A stretch of 64,000 bases of DNA from Amycolatopsis sacchari (GTDB lineage: Bacteria; Actinomycetota; Actinomycetes; Mycobacteriales; Pseudonocardiaceae). This document shows, in pieces, positions 37,073 through 47,250 of this stretch. A program made the translations under genes and the position numbers. Below the pieces are notes generated by a model. It ran no database searches and was not told the DNA's origin. It was given only the letters and a program-made list of their open reading frames with translations. Numbering within the stretch: position 1 is the stretch's first letter; each line of letters begins with the position of its first letter. The stretch covers positions 1 through 64,000 of the forward strand of contig NZ_FORP01000002.1 in assembly GCF_900114035.1 (NCBI RefSeq). Direction: 5' to 3'.

Positions 37073-37103
37073 CGGCCCGCGCTCCCGCCCGGGGCGCGGG
37101 CCG
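37073..37103. terminator. Hairpin terminator between ldt and ltrA
   Basis: A 10-bp stem CGGCCCGCGC/GCGCGGGCCG with an 11-base loop and TTCTCGTCT rightward. It lies between two convergent genes. Confidence 0.82.
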
Positions 37104-37110
37104 TTCTCGT

Positions 37111-38271
37111 CTAGTCCTCGACCGGGTGCCCGCTGGTGGCGACGATGATCGTGACCACCAGCGCGACCAGCGCCGCCGCCACCAGGTACACCGCGATCGG
37201 GGTGGCCGACGCCGCCAGCACGAGCACGGCGGCCAGCGGGAAGCCGAGCGCGATGGGGCGGCACTCGTTGCGCGGCCCGACGTGCAGCAGCCACACGCTG
37301 AGCACGTACAACGCGACCGGCACGGTCAGCGCGAGCGCGGTTCCCGTCGTGCCGAGGTGCCCGGTGTGCGTGACGTGGTCGATCGTCAGTTCCAGGCCCA
37401 CGCCGACGGCCGCGGCCGAGCCGAAGATCAGGTAGTGGCCGAAGCCCCACACGTAGCCGCGCCGGAACTGCAGCACGCGGCGGTGCCCCGGCTGGTCGAA
37501 GTACACCCACCACATCGAGCACACGATCGCGAGCCCCGCGACCGCCACCGCGATCAGCTCCCCGACCTCGTGGCCGCTGCTCAGCGCGTCCTCCATCGCC
37601 GTCGTCGCCGCGAGCACCGACTCGCCGAGCACGATCAGCGTGAACAGCCCGTACCGCTCGGCGATGTGCCGCGGGTGCCAGCTCGTCGCGCGCGCCCGCT
37701 CCGCCCACACCGGCACCAGCAGCTCCGCCACGACGAGCACGAGGAAGCTCGCCGCGAACCACGAGCCGGGCACCACCAGCCGGAGCAGCCAGCCGACCTG
37801 CACGACGGTGATACCCAGCCCGTACCGCAGCGCCGTCGCGCGGTACGTCTCGTCCTGCCGCGCGGCACGCAACCACTGCGCGACGAGGGCGAGCCGCATG
37901 AGCACGTACCCGGCGACGACGATGGAGAGGTCCTCGTGCCAGGCCGCGGGCACGCCCGCCGCGACCACGAGCGCACCGGCGATCTGCACGAACGTCGCGA
38001 CGCGGTAGGGCACGTCGTCGGTGTCGAAGGCGGACGCGAACCAGCTGAAGTTGACCCAGCCCCACCAGATCGCGAAGAACACGACGAAGTAGGTGCCCAC
38101 GCCGTGGGCGATCTCGTGCTCGCCGAGCGAGTGGTGCAGCTGGACCCCGGCCTGGCTCACCGCGACGACGAAGCACAGGTCGAACAGCAGCTCCAGCGGA
38201 GTCGAGGCGCGATGCTCCTCCGCGCGTCCGCGCGCGAGCATCGGGCGGTACCAGACACGGGTGCGTTCCAC
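37111..38271 (-). CDS. Low temperature requirement protein A (LtrA) family
   Basis: A 386-residue integral membrane protein with about ten to twelve helices. Family features are STPLELLFDLCFVVAVSQAG near residue 22, FAIWWGWVNFSWFASAFDTDD near 68, HIAERYGLFTLIVLGESVLA near 205, and MWWVYFD. LtrA was named from a Listeria cold-growth phenotype; its molecular function is unknown. GTG 38271 is chosen because AGGGGAG lies just upstream. Confidence 0.9.
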   Translation of the reverse strand: MERTRVWYRPMLARGRAEEHRASTPLELLFDLCFVVAVSQAGVQLHHSLGEHEIAHGVGTYFVVFFAIWWGWVNFSWFASAFDTDDVPYRVATFVQIAGALVVAAGVPAAWHEDLSIVVAGYVLMRLALVAQWLRAARQDETYRATALRYGLGITVVQVGWLLRLVVPGSWFAASFLVLVVAELLVPVWAERARATSWHPRHIAERYGLFTLIVLGESVLAATTAMEDALSSGHEVGELIAVAVAGLAIVCSMWWVYFDQPGHRRVLQFRRGYVWGFGHYLIFGSAAAVGVGLELTIDHVTHTGHLGTTGTALALTVPVALYVLSVWLLHVGPRNECRPIALGFPLAAVLVLAASATPIAVYLVAAALVALVVTIIVATSGHPVED

Positions 38272-38805
38272 GGCTCTCCCCTCGGGCCGGCGGCTCGTAC
38301 CCCGCCATCCCACCACGAGGGCTCGGGTGAGCCCGGCTCCCCCTCCGTGCGGGCCCACCCGAGCAGGTGCCTTCGCGCGACTGCCGAACGGTCCCCCGCG
38401 GACGCCGACAGCAGCGTGAGAAACGAGCGGATGTCCCAGCCGGACGACCCCGGCTCGCCGGGCTCGTGGTCCCATCCCCGGACCGCGGGCCAGGCCGCCA
38501 CTTTCCGTAGCGAATTTCTCGAAGTGAAGGCCTGACCAGGTTTACCTGGTCGCTCTCAGTAGCGCTACCTCATCGAGGAAACCATCACTCGGATGGAGCA
38601 GCAATCGTCACGTGCTGTAGTTGGTCGGCAGAGCGGCGTGCTCGCCGGGCCCGAAGTTCCCCGACGCCGAGGACCAGCGCGATGGTGAGCGGTGGCGCCG
38701 GATTCCCGTGCGCCGGGGTGACTGCGGCACGGAATGCCGAGTACCGATCGCCTGCCCCTGCCGCACAGCTTGTAGCGGTGAGTAGTGAGGCTTCGCCCCT
38801 GAACC
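38272..38805. other. Gene-free gap with a small hairpin
   Basis: These 534 bases lie between the leftward lipoprotein gene (ending 38806) and leftward ltrA (starting 38271). A perfect inverted repeat GACCAGG-TTTA-CCTGGTC is at 38534-38551 and a palindrome GTAGCGCTAC is at 38559-38568. They may end the lipoprotein transcript or bind a regulator of ltrA. Short open frames here lack ribosome binding sites and recognisable products. Confidence 0.5.
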
Positions 38806-39408
38806 TCAGCCGCCCGCAGGCGAGGAGGTGGGGTGTCCCCGCTTCTTCGCCTCCGGGGTCAGGTGGCATCCCGTCCGTACCAGCAGGGTGGTGTTGACAG
38901 CCGAGCCGAAGTTCAGTTCGGCGTCATACGGGTCGGAGAAGACGACTTCGTGGTCCGTCGGCCGGCCGACCGTGGTCACGACCTTGTCGAACCCGTACTT
39001 CAGGGCTACCGTCCGCACGACCCGTACGGCCTCATCCCAGCGCCCGTCCGGAATGCTCCCGGGCGCCATCCAGTTGGGCAGTCCGCGCTGTTCACCGTCA
39101 GTTTCGAGACCCGGGTAGCCGAACCCGCAAGCCGCGCCGGTCAACTGGCTCGTCTGCCGCCACCGCAGGTCGGGAAACGCCCCCGACAACGCGTCGCGGA
39201 TGTGGCCCGACATCTCCTCATAACGCGCGGTGGCCTGATCGATGTCCGGACGCTGCAGCAAGTCGGCGAATTGCTGGGACAGACGGTTCGGATCCGGCGT
39301 TGCCGACATGGGGCTCCCTGCACGGTCGTTGCCTCCGCACCCGGTCAGTTCGAGCACCAGTGCAGCGGCGGTCAGACCGGCCAGAGTTACGCGGATGAGG
39401 CGGTTCAT
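38806..39408 (-). CDS. Putative lipoprotein
   Basis: A 200-residue secreted protein. Signal peptide MNRLIRVTLAGLTAAALVLELTGC carries a lipobox (LTGC, Cys24). The mature part begins with a Ser/Pro linker, then RLSQQFADLLQRPDIDQATARYEEMSGHIRDALSGAF. Two later Cys residues (in GAACGFGYPGLE and RTGCHLTPE) could form a disulfide. It resembles LppA-like actinobacterial lipoproteins, function unknown. It follows the interrupted DUF1023 hydrolase and the ESX-like gene on the same strand, as an apparent three-gene unit. Confidence 0.82.
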   Translation of the reverse strand: MNRLIRVTLAGLTAAALVLELTGCGGNDRAGSPMSATPDPNRLSQQFADLLQRPDIDQATARYEEMSGHIRDALSGAFPDLRWRQTSQLTGAACGFGYPGLETDGEQRGLPNWMAPGSIPDGRWDEAVRVVRTVALKYGFDKVVTTVGRPTDHEVVFSDPYDAELNFGSAVNTTLLVRTGCHLTPEAKKRGHPTSSPAGG

Positions 39409-39445
39409 GGTGGGTTCCAGGAGTCGGTGGCGGGAAGGGGTGACG

Positions 39446-41188
39446 CTAGCGGCGTACCGGCGGCTGAGGCACCGGCGCCGGGGGCATCGGCGGGTACGGC
39501 ACTCTGAGATCCGGGCGGCCGGCGACGATGACGGCCATGTTGTACTGGCTGGTAGATCCTTCCTGCAGGTACTCGCTGTGGGTGTGGATCGCACCGAGAG
39601 ACGCACCGTCCGCCGAGATCGCGTTCCCCGTGTCCACACGCTCGATGCCAGGCATGTCCTAGGGAGACACGCCGAAGTGATCGAGCATGTCCAGCCCGGG
39701 GACGGAGTCCTGATCCGACCTGGCGGCGAACAGGTGTCCGTCCGGGACTTTGAGATCATCCCGCTCATCGGCGTCCAGGCCAGGTGATCCGAACACCACA
39801 GCGTCGTCGACCGGGGTGTCCTCCTGCAACGCGATTCCGGTCGTGAGGCTGCCATACGAATGCCCCAGGGCGGTGAGGTGCAGCGGGTTCCCCGTACTGC
39901 TGTGAGCCGCGCCCAGCCCGTCCAGGAACCCGTCGAGCTTCTCCGCGCCCACCCTCGCCAGGTGATCCGAAATCACCGACTGGTTCCCGTCCAGAACGCC
40001 GCTCCACTGCGGGGCCTCGTACCCCATCCACCTCACCGTCGCCACCTGCCCGCCGTCTCCGTAGCGGTCGGCCAACGACTGAGAATGCTGTTGCAGGTTC
40101 TGCATGTCGTTGTCGTAACCACTGAGACTCCGGTCCACCGTAGAGGTGAACCCCGGGGTGAACACGGCGACGTGTTCGGCCGTGTCGACGTTTCCCACTG
40201 CGAGGGCTGCCTTCACCCGGTCACCGGACGTATCGAGAGTGAGGAGCTGCCGCTCCCCAGGGCGACGCATGGTGGCCTCGACAGCGTTCAGAGACCCGAG
40301 CTTCGCCTCGAGTCGATCGATCTCGTCCTGGACCCACTGGATCGCTCCCGGCGACACCTCCGACTGACTGGAGAGACCGGCGAGCTCCTGTGCGGCAGCG
40401 TCGATCCGCTGCTGGATCGCCGCTCTCTCCGCGGGGATGCGGGCCAGGTTGGCCCTCGATCGGACCTCCCCGGGCAACCCGTCCCGGTTGCCGAGGAGCT
40501 CGGGATGGTCGCGTAGCAGCACGGCCTGCTGGTTGGGCGACAGTGTGGCCCACCATGCGGCGTTGTCCGCCGGTGTGGCCCCGATCGTCGGCGCCGGGAT
40601 GCTCAGCGACCCGAGCACCCAGCCGGAATTCCCGGCGGCCGCCAGGTCCGTACGATCATCGCCCGGGTCGATGACGTGGCCGGCGAGAACGCGGTCCAGC
40701 ACCGCGCAGAAGTCGTTGTCGACGTCCTCGGCGGAACGCAGCACCTCCCGCACCCGGTCCTGCAGTTCGACGGCGATCCGCTGCCGGTGGGCTCTCCCCA
40801 GCGAGCCGTCCGGGTCCTGCGCGGTGCACACGGGCGGCGGCCCGTGGTCGGTCACCCTGCCGTCGTCACCGATGACGAATTCGTGCGCGGCGGCCAGACT
40901 TCGCGCCTCGGCCACTCCGTGCAGTAGCCCGGTGATCGCATCGGACACGTCCCCGGCGGCACGGCGCACCGCGGCGCCTTCGGCGGCCAGTTCTTCCGCC
41001 GCGGCGGCGAGCCGGGCGGCTTCCGTCGCCGCGGCGTTCGCGGCCGGTCCCGCCCAGCCCTCCGGCATCGCGGTCGCGCGCAGCTCGTCGGCACAGCCGA
41101 CGAGCCGGTTGTAGCGGTCGTTCAGCACCGCGACCAGCTCCGCGAGCGGCTCCGGGCTCCACCGGATCACCTCACCCCAGCTGACCAC
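39446..41188 (-). pseudogene. ESX-like N-terminal domain fused to DUF1023 alpha/beta hydrolase, split by an in-frame TAG
   Basis: The first 509 codons run from GTG 41188 to a TAG at 39659-39661. The same frame then continues (D-M-PGIERVDTGN...) for 70 codons to a stop at 39446. The N-terminal 110 residues are helical and WXG100/ESX-like (RYNRLVGCADELRATAMPEGWAGPAA). The hydrolase domain has the nucleophile elbow GHSYG (Ser444) and FGSPGLDADE. The C-terminal block THSEYLQEGSTSQYNMAVIVAGRPD, where the family's catalytic His is expected, lies after the TAG. Translation stopping there should give an inactive enzyme unless the stop is read through. A sequencing error is possible. The partner small protein starts two bases upstream. 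Confidence 0.82.
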
Positions 41189-41190
41189 GG

Positions 41191-41502
41191 TCAGCTCATC
41201 CCACTCGGCATCTCGAACTGGCGCAGCTCGCGCTGGGCCGCGTCCTCGTGGGTTCGGTAGAACTCGACGGCGCGGGCCAGTGCTCTCGCGTAATCAGTGA
41301 AACCGGCCGCGAGCGACTCCTCCTGCCCTGCCCAATCCGCCTTCACCGCGGCCAGTTTCGCGACGGCCCGCGCGCCGGGCATTCCGGCTTCTGCAGCTGG
41401 AATGGCCCCCGCGAAGTCCAAAGGACCGATCACGTCCGCGACTCGCTGCGCGGCCTGGCCCGCTGCCACGATGTCGTCGATGACGACCTGGTACCCGGAC
41501 AT
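41191..41502 (-). CDS. Small ESX/WXG100-like protein
   Basis: A 103-residue helical protein from ATG 41502 (GTG 41511 possible). It has no signal peptide, a Gly/Ala-rich centre and a C-terminal YARALARAVEFYRTHEDAAQREL, resembling the short helical-hairpin proteins encoded beside DUF1023 hydrolases. A single Trp occurs in VKADWAGQEES, which could be the WxG turn. It is probably a type VII-type or secreted partner of the next gene, whose GTG follows two bases after its stop. No type VII secretion machinery is encoded in this window. Confidence 0.72.
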   Translation of the reverse strand: MSGYQVVIDDIVAAGQAAQRVADVIGPLDFAGAIPAAEAGMPGARAVAKLAAVKADWAGQEESLAAGFTDYARALARAVEFYRTHEDAAQRELRQFEMPSGMS

Positions 41503-41645
41503 GCTCCCCACTCAGACGACGGTCGGCCGCACACTGTGCTCGACTCGTGACGCTACGGGGTCAGGAGAGGAGGCTCAACCGGTTCGGGCGGATTTGAGTA
41601 GGTCTACTCATCGCCATCCGCTTGATCGGCTGGGGCAGGACGTCC

Positions 41646-42080
41646 TCACCGAGCATTTCGTCGCTGACGCGAACGGGCGAGATCATGCGCGGCGCGGAGC
41701 AGGTCCCGCACGGTGGTTTCGGTGCGCGGGCCCGGGTTCACGACCGCGAGCCAGCCCTGCCTGGCGTAGACGGGGTGGGCGATGACGGCATCCTCGGCGT
41801 CTTGTGGCGTGCGGGCTGTCCACTCCGTGAAGATTTCCTTGCCTGCGAAGAGGTTCACGCGGAAGGCGCCGGGCCGGTTCAGGCGCGAGGTCTCGTCGCC
41901 CGGGTAGTCCTTCGTCACGATCGTCGCGAAAGGCTGCGTTTTCGGGACCACGCCGTCGGGCGCGTAGTAGAAGAACGCGTCGCCCCAGCTGATCTCGGGT
42001 GAGCCGTCGCCCGGGCCCGGCTGGAGGGTCAGTACGCCGTCCAGTCCTCCGACGAACTCGATGATCTCCGTGATACCCAT
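41646..42080 (-). CDS. DUF6194 family protein
   Basis: A 144-residue soluble protein with the DUF6194 pattern: ITEIIEFVGGLDGV, GDAFFYYAPDGVVPKTQPFATIVTKDYPGDETSRLNRPGAFRVNL, and a C-terminal DAVIAHPVYARQGWLAVVNPGPRTE. ATG 42080 has GAGG nine bases upstream. No function is established. It is divergent from the MerR regulator at 42143, across a 62-base shared region, so regulation by that protein is plausible. Confidence 0.82.
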   Translation of the reverse strand: MGITEIIEFVGGLDGVLTLQPGPGDGSPEISWGDAFFYYAPDGVVPKTQPFATIVTKDYPGDETSRLNRPGAFRVNLFAGKEIFTEWTARTPQDAEDAVIAHPVYARQGWLAVVNPGPRTETTVRDLLRAAHDLARSRQRRNAR

Positions 42081-42142
42081 GGTTCTAGCCTCTCATTCAT
42101 GTGCTTGTGGAGGCTTTGGCTCTTGTCTGCCCTGGTGGCCCG

Positions 42143-42985
42143 GTGACAACCCGCAAATCGGAGGGTTTGCGGACGATCGAGGTCGCCCGGCGGGCGGGGT
42201 ACTCGGTGCAGCAGGTGCGCAACCTCGAACGCGACGGCGTGCTCCCTCCCGCCGCGCGCACCGGCAGCGGCTACCGCAGCTACGACGAGCGGCACGTGTG
42301 GTCCGCGCTGGCGTACCGGTCGCTGGCGGCGGCGACAGGCCCGGTCGAGGCGAAGGCGATCATGAGGGCGGCGCAGGCTTACGCCGCTTCGCAGGCCTTG
42401 CGGGGCGGGCGGCGGTGTTCGGGGGCGGAGGCGACCCGGCAGGAGGGGCAGGGATGCTCCGATTCCGAGGCGAACCCGCAGGGCGGGCAGGTGCCACCCG
42501 GGGCGGAGGCGACCCTGCCGGTGGATTCGGGGCCGGGTCTCTTCGCGTTGCTGGACGCGGCGCACGCTCGGCTCGATGCTGAGCGGCGGGCGTTGGCGAT
42601 GGCGAAGCAGGCCGCCGAGGCGATTGCGGCGGAGCCGATCGCCGACATGCGTCCGTCGGATTCGTTGAGCATTTCCGAACTCGCCGAGGCGATTGGAGTG
42701 CGTCCGTCGACGTTGCGGCATTGGGACGCGGAGGGGCTTGTCGTGCCTTCGCGGGCGTCCGCGCGGGAAGCCCGACGGTACTCGCCCGCAGACGTCCGCA
42801 CCGCACGGATCGTCCACCAGCTTCGGCTCGCCGGGTACGGCATTGCGGCGCTTCGGGTTCTGGTGCCTCAGCTCGGCGGCGGGGGCGAGGTGGGCGCGGC
42901 GTTGGCCGCCCGGGAGGCGGCGATCGAGAGGCGGGGGCGGGGGTTGCTGGAGGCGGCTGGGGCGCTTGGCCGGTTGGTGTTGTGA
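42143..42985 (+). CDS. Twin-MerR transcriptional regulator with low-complexity insertion
   Basis: A 280-residue protein with two MerR-type winged helices. The first is at about 7-75 (LRTIEVARRAGYSVQQVRNLERDGVLPPAARTGSGYRSY) and the second at about 165-240 (SISELAEAIGVRPSTLRHWDAEGLVVPSRASAREARRYSP). Between them, residues about 85-127 are Gly/Gln/Ala/Glu-rich (GAEATRQEGQG..., NPQGGQVPPGAEATLP) and coded by degenerate GGCGGAGGCGACCC repeats. The middle helix LLDAAHARLDAERRALAMAKQ is likely a linker. GTG 42143 is the probable start. The second domain lacks an obvious effector region, so the signal is unknown. Confidence 0.87.
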   Translation: MTTRKSEGLRTIEVARRAGYSVQQVRNLERDGVLPPAARTGSGYRSYDERHVWSALAYRSLAAATGPVEAKAIMRAAQAYAASQALRGGRRCSGAEATRQEGQGCSDSEANPQGGQVPPGAEATLPVDSGPGLFALLDAAHARLDAERRALAMAKQAAEAIAAEPIADMRPSDSLSISELAEAIGVRPSTLRHWDAEGLVVPSRASAREARRYSPADVRTARIVHQLRLAGYGIAALRVLVPQLGGGGEVGAALAAREAAIERRGRGLLEAAGALGRLVL

Positions 42986-43002
42986 GTGGGAGCGCGGGGT
43001 TG

Positions 43003-43152
43003 GTGTCGCCTCCGTGGGTGGGGGTGGCCTCCGCAGGCAGGGCTGGCTTCCGCGGGCGGGGGTGGCCTCCGCGGGCGGGGCTGGCCCCCGCAGGCGGGGG
43101 TGGCCCCCCAGGCAGAGCTGGCCTCCGCGAGCAGGGCTGGCTTCCATGGGCC
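43003..43152 (+). repeat. G-rich minisatellite, about 8 units of about 19 bp
   Basis: Directly after the MerR gene lie alternating units close to GTGGCCTCCGCGGGCGGGGC and TGGCTTCCGCGGGCGGGG, with point differences. The G-runs could form quadruplexes on the + strand. The repeat inside the MerR gene shares the words GGCGGAGGCG and, reversed, CGCCTCCGC, so both may be one repeat family. The rest of 42986-43350 shows nothing recognised. Confidence 0.75.
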
Positions 43153-43324
43153 GTAAGCGGCGCTTGGGCGGGGGCGCGCCGGGCTCGGCCCGGGCTCGCT
43201 GGCCTTGGTTGGTGGCCGGTTTCGCTTGCCCTGTCCCTCGCCTCGCCTGCCCGGGTACCGGGGTTCACCGGGCGCGGCCGCCCTGCCTGAGCGGCCCCAC
43301 CCCCGCCCCGATCCTTGAGTGTTC

Positions 43325-43489
43325 ACGGCCGATCGGGGCGCGTAAAGGGCGCCTTCGGCGTCGCTTCGCGATGGCTTCGCCACCCTTGACCCGCCGGATC
43401 GGCCGTAAGTGCGGCTGGGGATCGGGGCGGGGGTGGGTATGGGCGTTGGCCCCTCGCGTTCGCGTCGCCGGGTGGTGGTGTGTGCGGTG
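43325..43489. repeat. Dispersed repeat, copy 2, with inverted-repeat arms
   Basis: Positions 43352-43489 align with 93-235 (blocks CCTTCGGCGTCGCT, CACCCTTGACCC, GGCTGGGGATCG, TTCGCGTCGCCGGGTG). In this copy, ACGGCCGATC (43325-43334) and GATCGGCCGT (43397-43406) are perfect inverted repeats bracketing the first third. Copy 1 lacks these arms. It lies 38 bases past the end of leftward dnaE and may act as its transcript end or be an inserted element. Confidence 0.8.
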
Positions 43490-43526
43490 CCGCGTCGACG
43501 GCACCGCCCCAAGGCCCTCCGCGCCT

Positions 43527-46500
43527 CTACGTTCCCGCCGTGATGCCTGGGATGCCTTTCAGCTCACCCATCAGCATCGACGTCACCTTGACCGGGTAGT
43601 CGTACAGCGCGAAGACCGTCTCGCGCTGGCGGCCGATCAGCTTGAGGCGCACCGGGGTTTCGCCTCGGTGGGCGAGCAGCGTGGACTTCAGCTCCCCCAC
43701 CACGCTCTTGTCCAGCTTCTCCGCCGAGCAGTGCAGCATCAGCGGCGGCTCGTCCTCACCGTTGCCGACCTCCGACAGGTCCAGCGGCACGAGCCCGCCC
43801 CCGAAGACCGACATCTTGTCCTCGCGCCAGTTGACCCTGCCCTTCACCAGCACGGCGTTGTCCTCCACCAGATCCGCGGCGAACATGGCGTACGACTTGG
43901 GGAAGAACAGCACCTCCAGCGACGCGTCCATGTCCTCGACGGTGCAGATGGCCCAGGGCTCGCCCTTCTTGTTGACCCGCCGCTCCAGCGACGTGATCAA
44001 CCCGGACACGACCAGCTCGCCTTCCTTCGGCGGGTTGTCCAGGATCGCGGCGATCGGGCGCGGCGCGTGCTTCCGCAGGATCCGCTCGGCGCCGTCCAGC
44101 GGGTGCGCCGACACGTACAGACCCAGCATCTCCCGCTCGTAGGCCAGCAGCTGCTTGCGCGGCCACTCCTCCTCGCTGAACTTCAGATGCGCCAGCGGCG
44201 ACGACGACGGCGCCGCCTCACCCGCATCGTCCGCCGAGCCGAACAGGTCGAACTGGCCCATCGCCTCCTGGCGCTTCAACGGCACGACCGCGTCGACCGC
44301 GTCCTCGTGGACCTGGATCATCGACAGGCGCGTGTTGCCCAGCGAGTCGAACGCACCGGCCTTGATCAGCGATTCCAGCACGCGCTTGTTGCAGGCCACC
44401 AGCTCCGACTTGTCGAGGAAGTCGGTGAACGAGGAGTACTTCCCCTTCTCCTCACGCGTCTTGATGATCGAATCGACCACGTTCGCGCCGACGTTGCGGA
44501 CCGCGCCCATCCCGAAGCGGATCGCGTCCCCGACCGCGGCGAAGCGCGGGCCGGATTCGTTGACGTCCGGCGGCAGCACCTTGATCCCGAGCCTGCGGCA
44601 CTCGGACAGGTACACCGCGGACTTGTCCTTGTTGTCCCCGACCGACGTGAGCAGCGCGGCCATGTACTCCGCGGGGTAGTTCGCCTTGAGGTACGCCGTC
44701 CAGTACGACACCAGGCCGTACGCGGCCGCGTGGCTCTTGTTGAACGCGTACCCGGCGAACGGGAGGATCGTGTCCCACAGGGCCTTGATGGCCTCGTCGG
44801 AGAACCCGTTCTCCTTCATCCCGCTGTGGAAGCCCTCGAACTCCTTGTCGAGGACCTCCTTCTTCTTCTTCCCCATGGCGCGGCGCAGCACGTCCGCGCG
44901 CCCCATGGAGTACCCGGCCACCTTCTGGCCGATGTGCATGATCTGTTCCTGGTAGACGATCAGGCCGTACGTGTCGGCCAGGATCTCCTTCAGGGGCTCT
45001 TCGAGCTCGGGGTGGATCGGCTTGACCTGCTGGCGCCCGTTCTTGCGGTCCGCGTAGTCGTTGTGGGCGTTCATGCCCATCGGGCCGGGGCGGTACAGCG
45101 CGCCGACCGCGACGATGTCGTCGAACACCGTCGGCTGCATGCGGCGCAGCAGGTCCCGCATGGGGCCACCGTCCAGCTGGAACACGCCGAGCGTGTCACC
45201 GCGGGAAAGCAGCTTGTACGTCTCCGGGTCGTCGACGCCGAGCGTGTCGAGGTCGATGTCGATACCGCGGTTGGCCTTGATGTTGTCGATCGCGTCACCG
45301 ATGACGGTGAGGTTCCGCAGGCCCAGGAAGTCCATCTTCAACAGGCCGATGGCCTCACAGGACGGGTAGTCCCAGCCCGTGATGATCGACCCGTCGTCCC
45401 GCTGCCACAGCGGGATCGCGTCCATCAGCGGCTCGCTGGACATGATGACCGCGCAGGCGTGCACGCCGGCGTTGCGGATCAGGCCCTCCAGGCCGCGGGC
45501 GGTCGTGAAGATCGTCGAGACCTCTTCGTCGGTCTCGATCAGCGTGCGAACCTCGGCGGCCTCGCCGTAGCGCTCGTGCTGCGGGTCGACGATGCCGGAC
45601 AGCGGGATGTCCTTCGCCATGATCGGCGGCGGCAGTGCCTTCGAGATCTTGTCGGCGATCGCGTACCCCGGCTGGCCGAAGTGCACGCGCGCCGAGTCCT
45701 TGATCGCGGCCTTCGTCTTGATCGTGCCGAAGGTGATGACCTGGGCGACCTTGTCCGCGCCGTACTTCTCGGTGGCGTAGCGGATCATCTCGCCGCGGCG
45801 GCGGTCGTCGAAGTCGATGTCGATGTCGGGCATCGAGACGCGCTCGGGGTTGAGGAACCGCTCGAACAGCAGCTTCTGCGGGATCGGGTCCAGGTTGGTG
45901 ATACCGAGGACGTACGCGACCAGCGAACCGGCGGCGGACCCACGGCCCGGACCCACGCGGATGCCCACCTTGCGCGCGTGGTTGATGAGGTCGGCGACGA
46001 CGAGGAAGTAGGCGGGAAAGCCCTTCCCGATGATGACGTCGAGCTCCATCTCGATGCGCTCGCGGTAGCCCTCCGGCGCGCCGTCGGGGAACCGCCACTT
46101 CAGGCCGCGCTCGACCTCCTCGCGCAGCCACGACGCCTCGTCGTGCCCCTCGGGGACCGGGAACACCGGCATCCGGTCCTTGTGGGTGTACACGTCCTCG
46201 TACGACTCGACGCGCTCGGCGATCAGCAGCGTGGTGTCGGCGGCGCCGGGGACCTCGGAGTCCCAGTACTCGCGCATCTCCTGCGCCGACTTGAGGTAGT
46301 AGCCGTCCCCGTCGAACTTGAACCGGTTGGGGTCGTTGAGCGTCTTGCCCGACTGCACGCACAGCAGCGCCGAGTGCGAGTCGGCCTGGTCCTTCGTGAC
46401 GTAGTGCGAGTCGTTGGTGGCCAGCGGTTTCAGGTCGAGCAGCTTGCCGATCTCCAGCAGGCCCTCGCGCACCGAGCGCTCGATGGGCAGGCCGTGGTCC

Positions 46501-47093
46501 ATCAGCTCCAGGAAGAAGTTGTCGGCCCCGAAGATGTCCTTGTAGTCCGACGCCGCCTGGATGGCCTCCCGCTTCTGGCCCAGCCGCAGCCGCGTCTGCA
46601 CCTCGCCCGACGGGCAGCCGGTGGTGGCGATGATGCCGCTCGCGTTCTCCGCGATCAGCTCGCGGTCCATCCGGGGTTTGCGGTAGTAGCCCTGGATGCT
46701 GGCGAGCGACGACAGCTTGAACAGGTTGCGCAGGCCGGTCGCGTTCTGCGCCAGCATGGTCATGTGCGTGTACGCACCGCCACCGGAGACGTCACCGCCC
46801 TCGCCGAACTCGTCCGAGCCGCGCTGCGACGCCTGCCCCCAGAACACCGGCTTCTTCGTGAAGCGCGACTCGGGCGCGATGTAGGCCTCGATGCCGATGA
46901 TCGGCTTGAGGCCCGCCTTCTTCGCCTCCTGGTAGAACTGGTCGGCCCCGTACATGTTGCCGTGGTCGGTCATGCCGACCGCGGGCATCTCCAGGCGTTT
47001 GGCCTCCGCGAACAGCGGAGCGATCTTCGCCGCACCGTCGAGCATCGAGTACTCGGTGTGCACGTGCAGGTGAACGAAGGAATCGTTCGACAC
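43527..47093 (-). CDS. dnaE: DNA polymerase III alpha subunit (DnaE1)
   Basis: A 1188-residue replicative polymerase catalytic subunit of DnaE1 type, very close to mycobacterial DnaE1. Order: PHP domain from the N-terminus ([26 protein letters not shown], with an intact His/Asp metal-site pattern expected for active proofreading in this family), the polymerase palm with catalytic aspartates in [11 protein letters not shown], the [12 protein letters not shown] segment, the AMGKKKKEV thumb/fingers region, a helix-hairpin-helix region, and a C-terminal OB domain ([23 protein letters not shown]). GTG 47093 is chosen because GGGGAGG lies nine bases upstream; ATG 47111 is an alternative with no Shine-Dalgarno. 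It ends at the repeat-rich gap. Confidence 0.97.
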   Translation of the reverse strand: MSNDSFVHLHVHTEYSMLDGAAKIAPLFAEAKRLEMPAVGMTDHGNMYGADQFYQEAKKAGLKPIIGIEAYIAPESRFTKKPVFWGQASQRGSDEFGEGGDVSGGGAYTHMTMLAQNATGLRNLFKLSSLASIQGYYRKPRMDRELIAENASGIIATTGCPSGEVQTRLRLGQKREAIQAASDYKDIFGADNFFLELMDHGLPIERSVREGLLEIGKLLDLKPLATNDSHYVTKDQADSHSALLCVQSGKTLNDPNRFKFDGDGYYLKSAQEMREYWDSEVPGAADTTLLIAERVESYEDVYTHKDRMPVFPVPEGHDEASWLREEVERGLKWRFPDGAPEGYRERIEMELDVIIGKGFPAYFLVVADLINHARKVGIRVGPGRGSAAGSLVAYVLGITNLDPIPQKLLFERFLNPERVSMPDIDIDFDDRRRGEMIRYATEKYGADKVAQVITFGTIKTKAAIKDSARVHFGQPGYAIADKISKALPPPIMAKDIPLSGIVDPQHERYGEAAEVRTLIETDEEVSTIFTTARGLEGLIRNAGVHACAVIMSSEPLMDAIPLWQRDDGSIITGWDYPSCEAIGLLKMDFLGLRNLTVIGDAIDNIKANRGIDIDLDTLGVDDPETYKLLSRGDTLGVFQLDGGPMRDLLRRMQPTVFDDIVAVGALYRPGPMGMNAHNDYADRKNGRQQVKPIHPELEEPLKEILADTYGLIVYQEQIMHIGQKVAGYSMGRADVLRRAMGKKKKEVLDKEFEGFHSGMKENGFSDEAIKALWDTILPFAGYAFNKSHAAAYGLVSYWTAYLKANYPAEYMAALLTSVGDNKDKSAVYLSECRRLGIKVLPPDVNESGPRFAAVGDAIRFGMGAVRNVGANVVDSIIKTREEKGKYSSFTDFLDKSELVACNKRVLESLIKAGAFDSLGNTRLSMIQVHEDAVDAVVPLKRQEAMGQFDLFGSADDAGEAAPSSSPLAHLKFSEEEWPRKQLLAYEREMLGLYVSAHPLDGAERILRKHAPRPIAAILDNPPKEGELVVSGLITSLERRVNKKGEPWAICTVEDMDASLEVLFFPKSYAMFAADLVEDNAVLVKGRVNWREDKMSVFGGGLVPLDLSEVGNGEDEPPLMLHCSAEKLDKSVVGELKSTLLAHRGETPVRLKLIGRQRETVFALYDYPVKVTSMLMGELKGIPGITAGT

Positions 47094-47250
47094 CGGCGAA
47101 AACCTCCCCATAGCGGTACTGCGAGTCCCTGAGACGGCCAGCCTAGCTCCCGGCACCGACAGTTTCGCGAAGGCGTGCCGGGCCCGGTTCGAGGCGGCGC
47201 CGGGGTCGTGAGAAACGTCTCGTGGACCGCCCCGGCCGGAGGTAGTGTCG

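Noticed and set aside
38431-38535. Short + strand peptide gene (34 aa) ending in the 38534-38551 hairpin
   Set aside because: There is no ribosome binding site, no modification enzymes nearby and no known peptide family, so a natural-product precursor was not supported.
41191-41502. A full type VII secretion (ESX) locus
   Set aside because: Only a small ESX-like protein and a hydrolase are present; no EccC, EccB, EccD or mycosin gene occurs in the window.
42693-47132. Very long + strand open frame opposite dnaE (1479 codons)
   Set aside because: It mirrors the third-position GC bias of dnaE and shows no domains, no ribosome binding site and a composition rich in Arg, Val, Leu and His typical of antisense frames.
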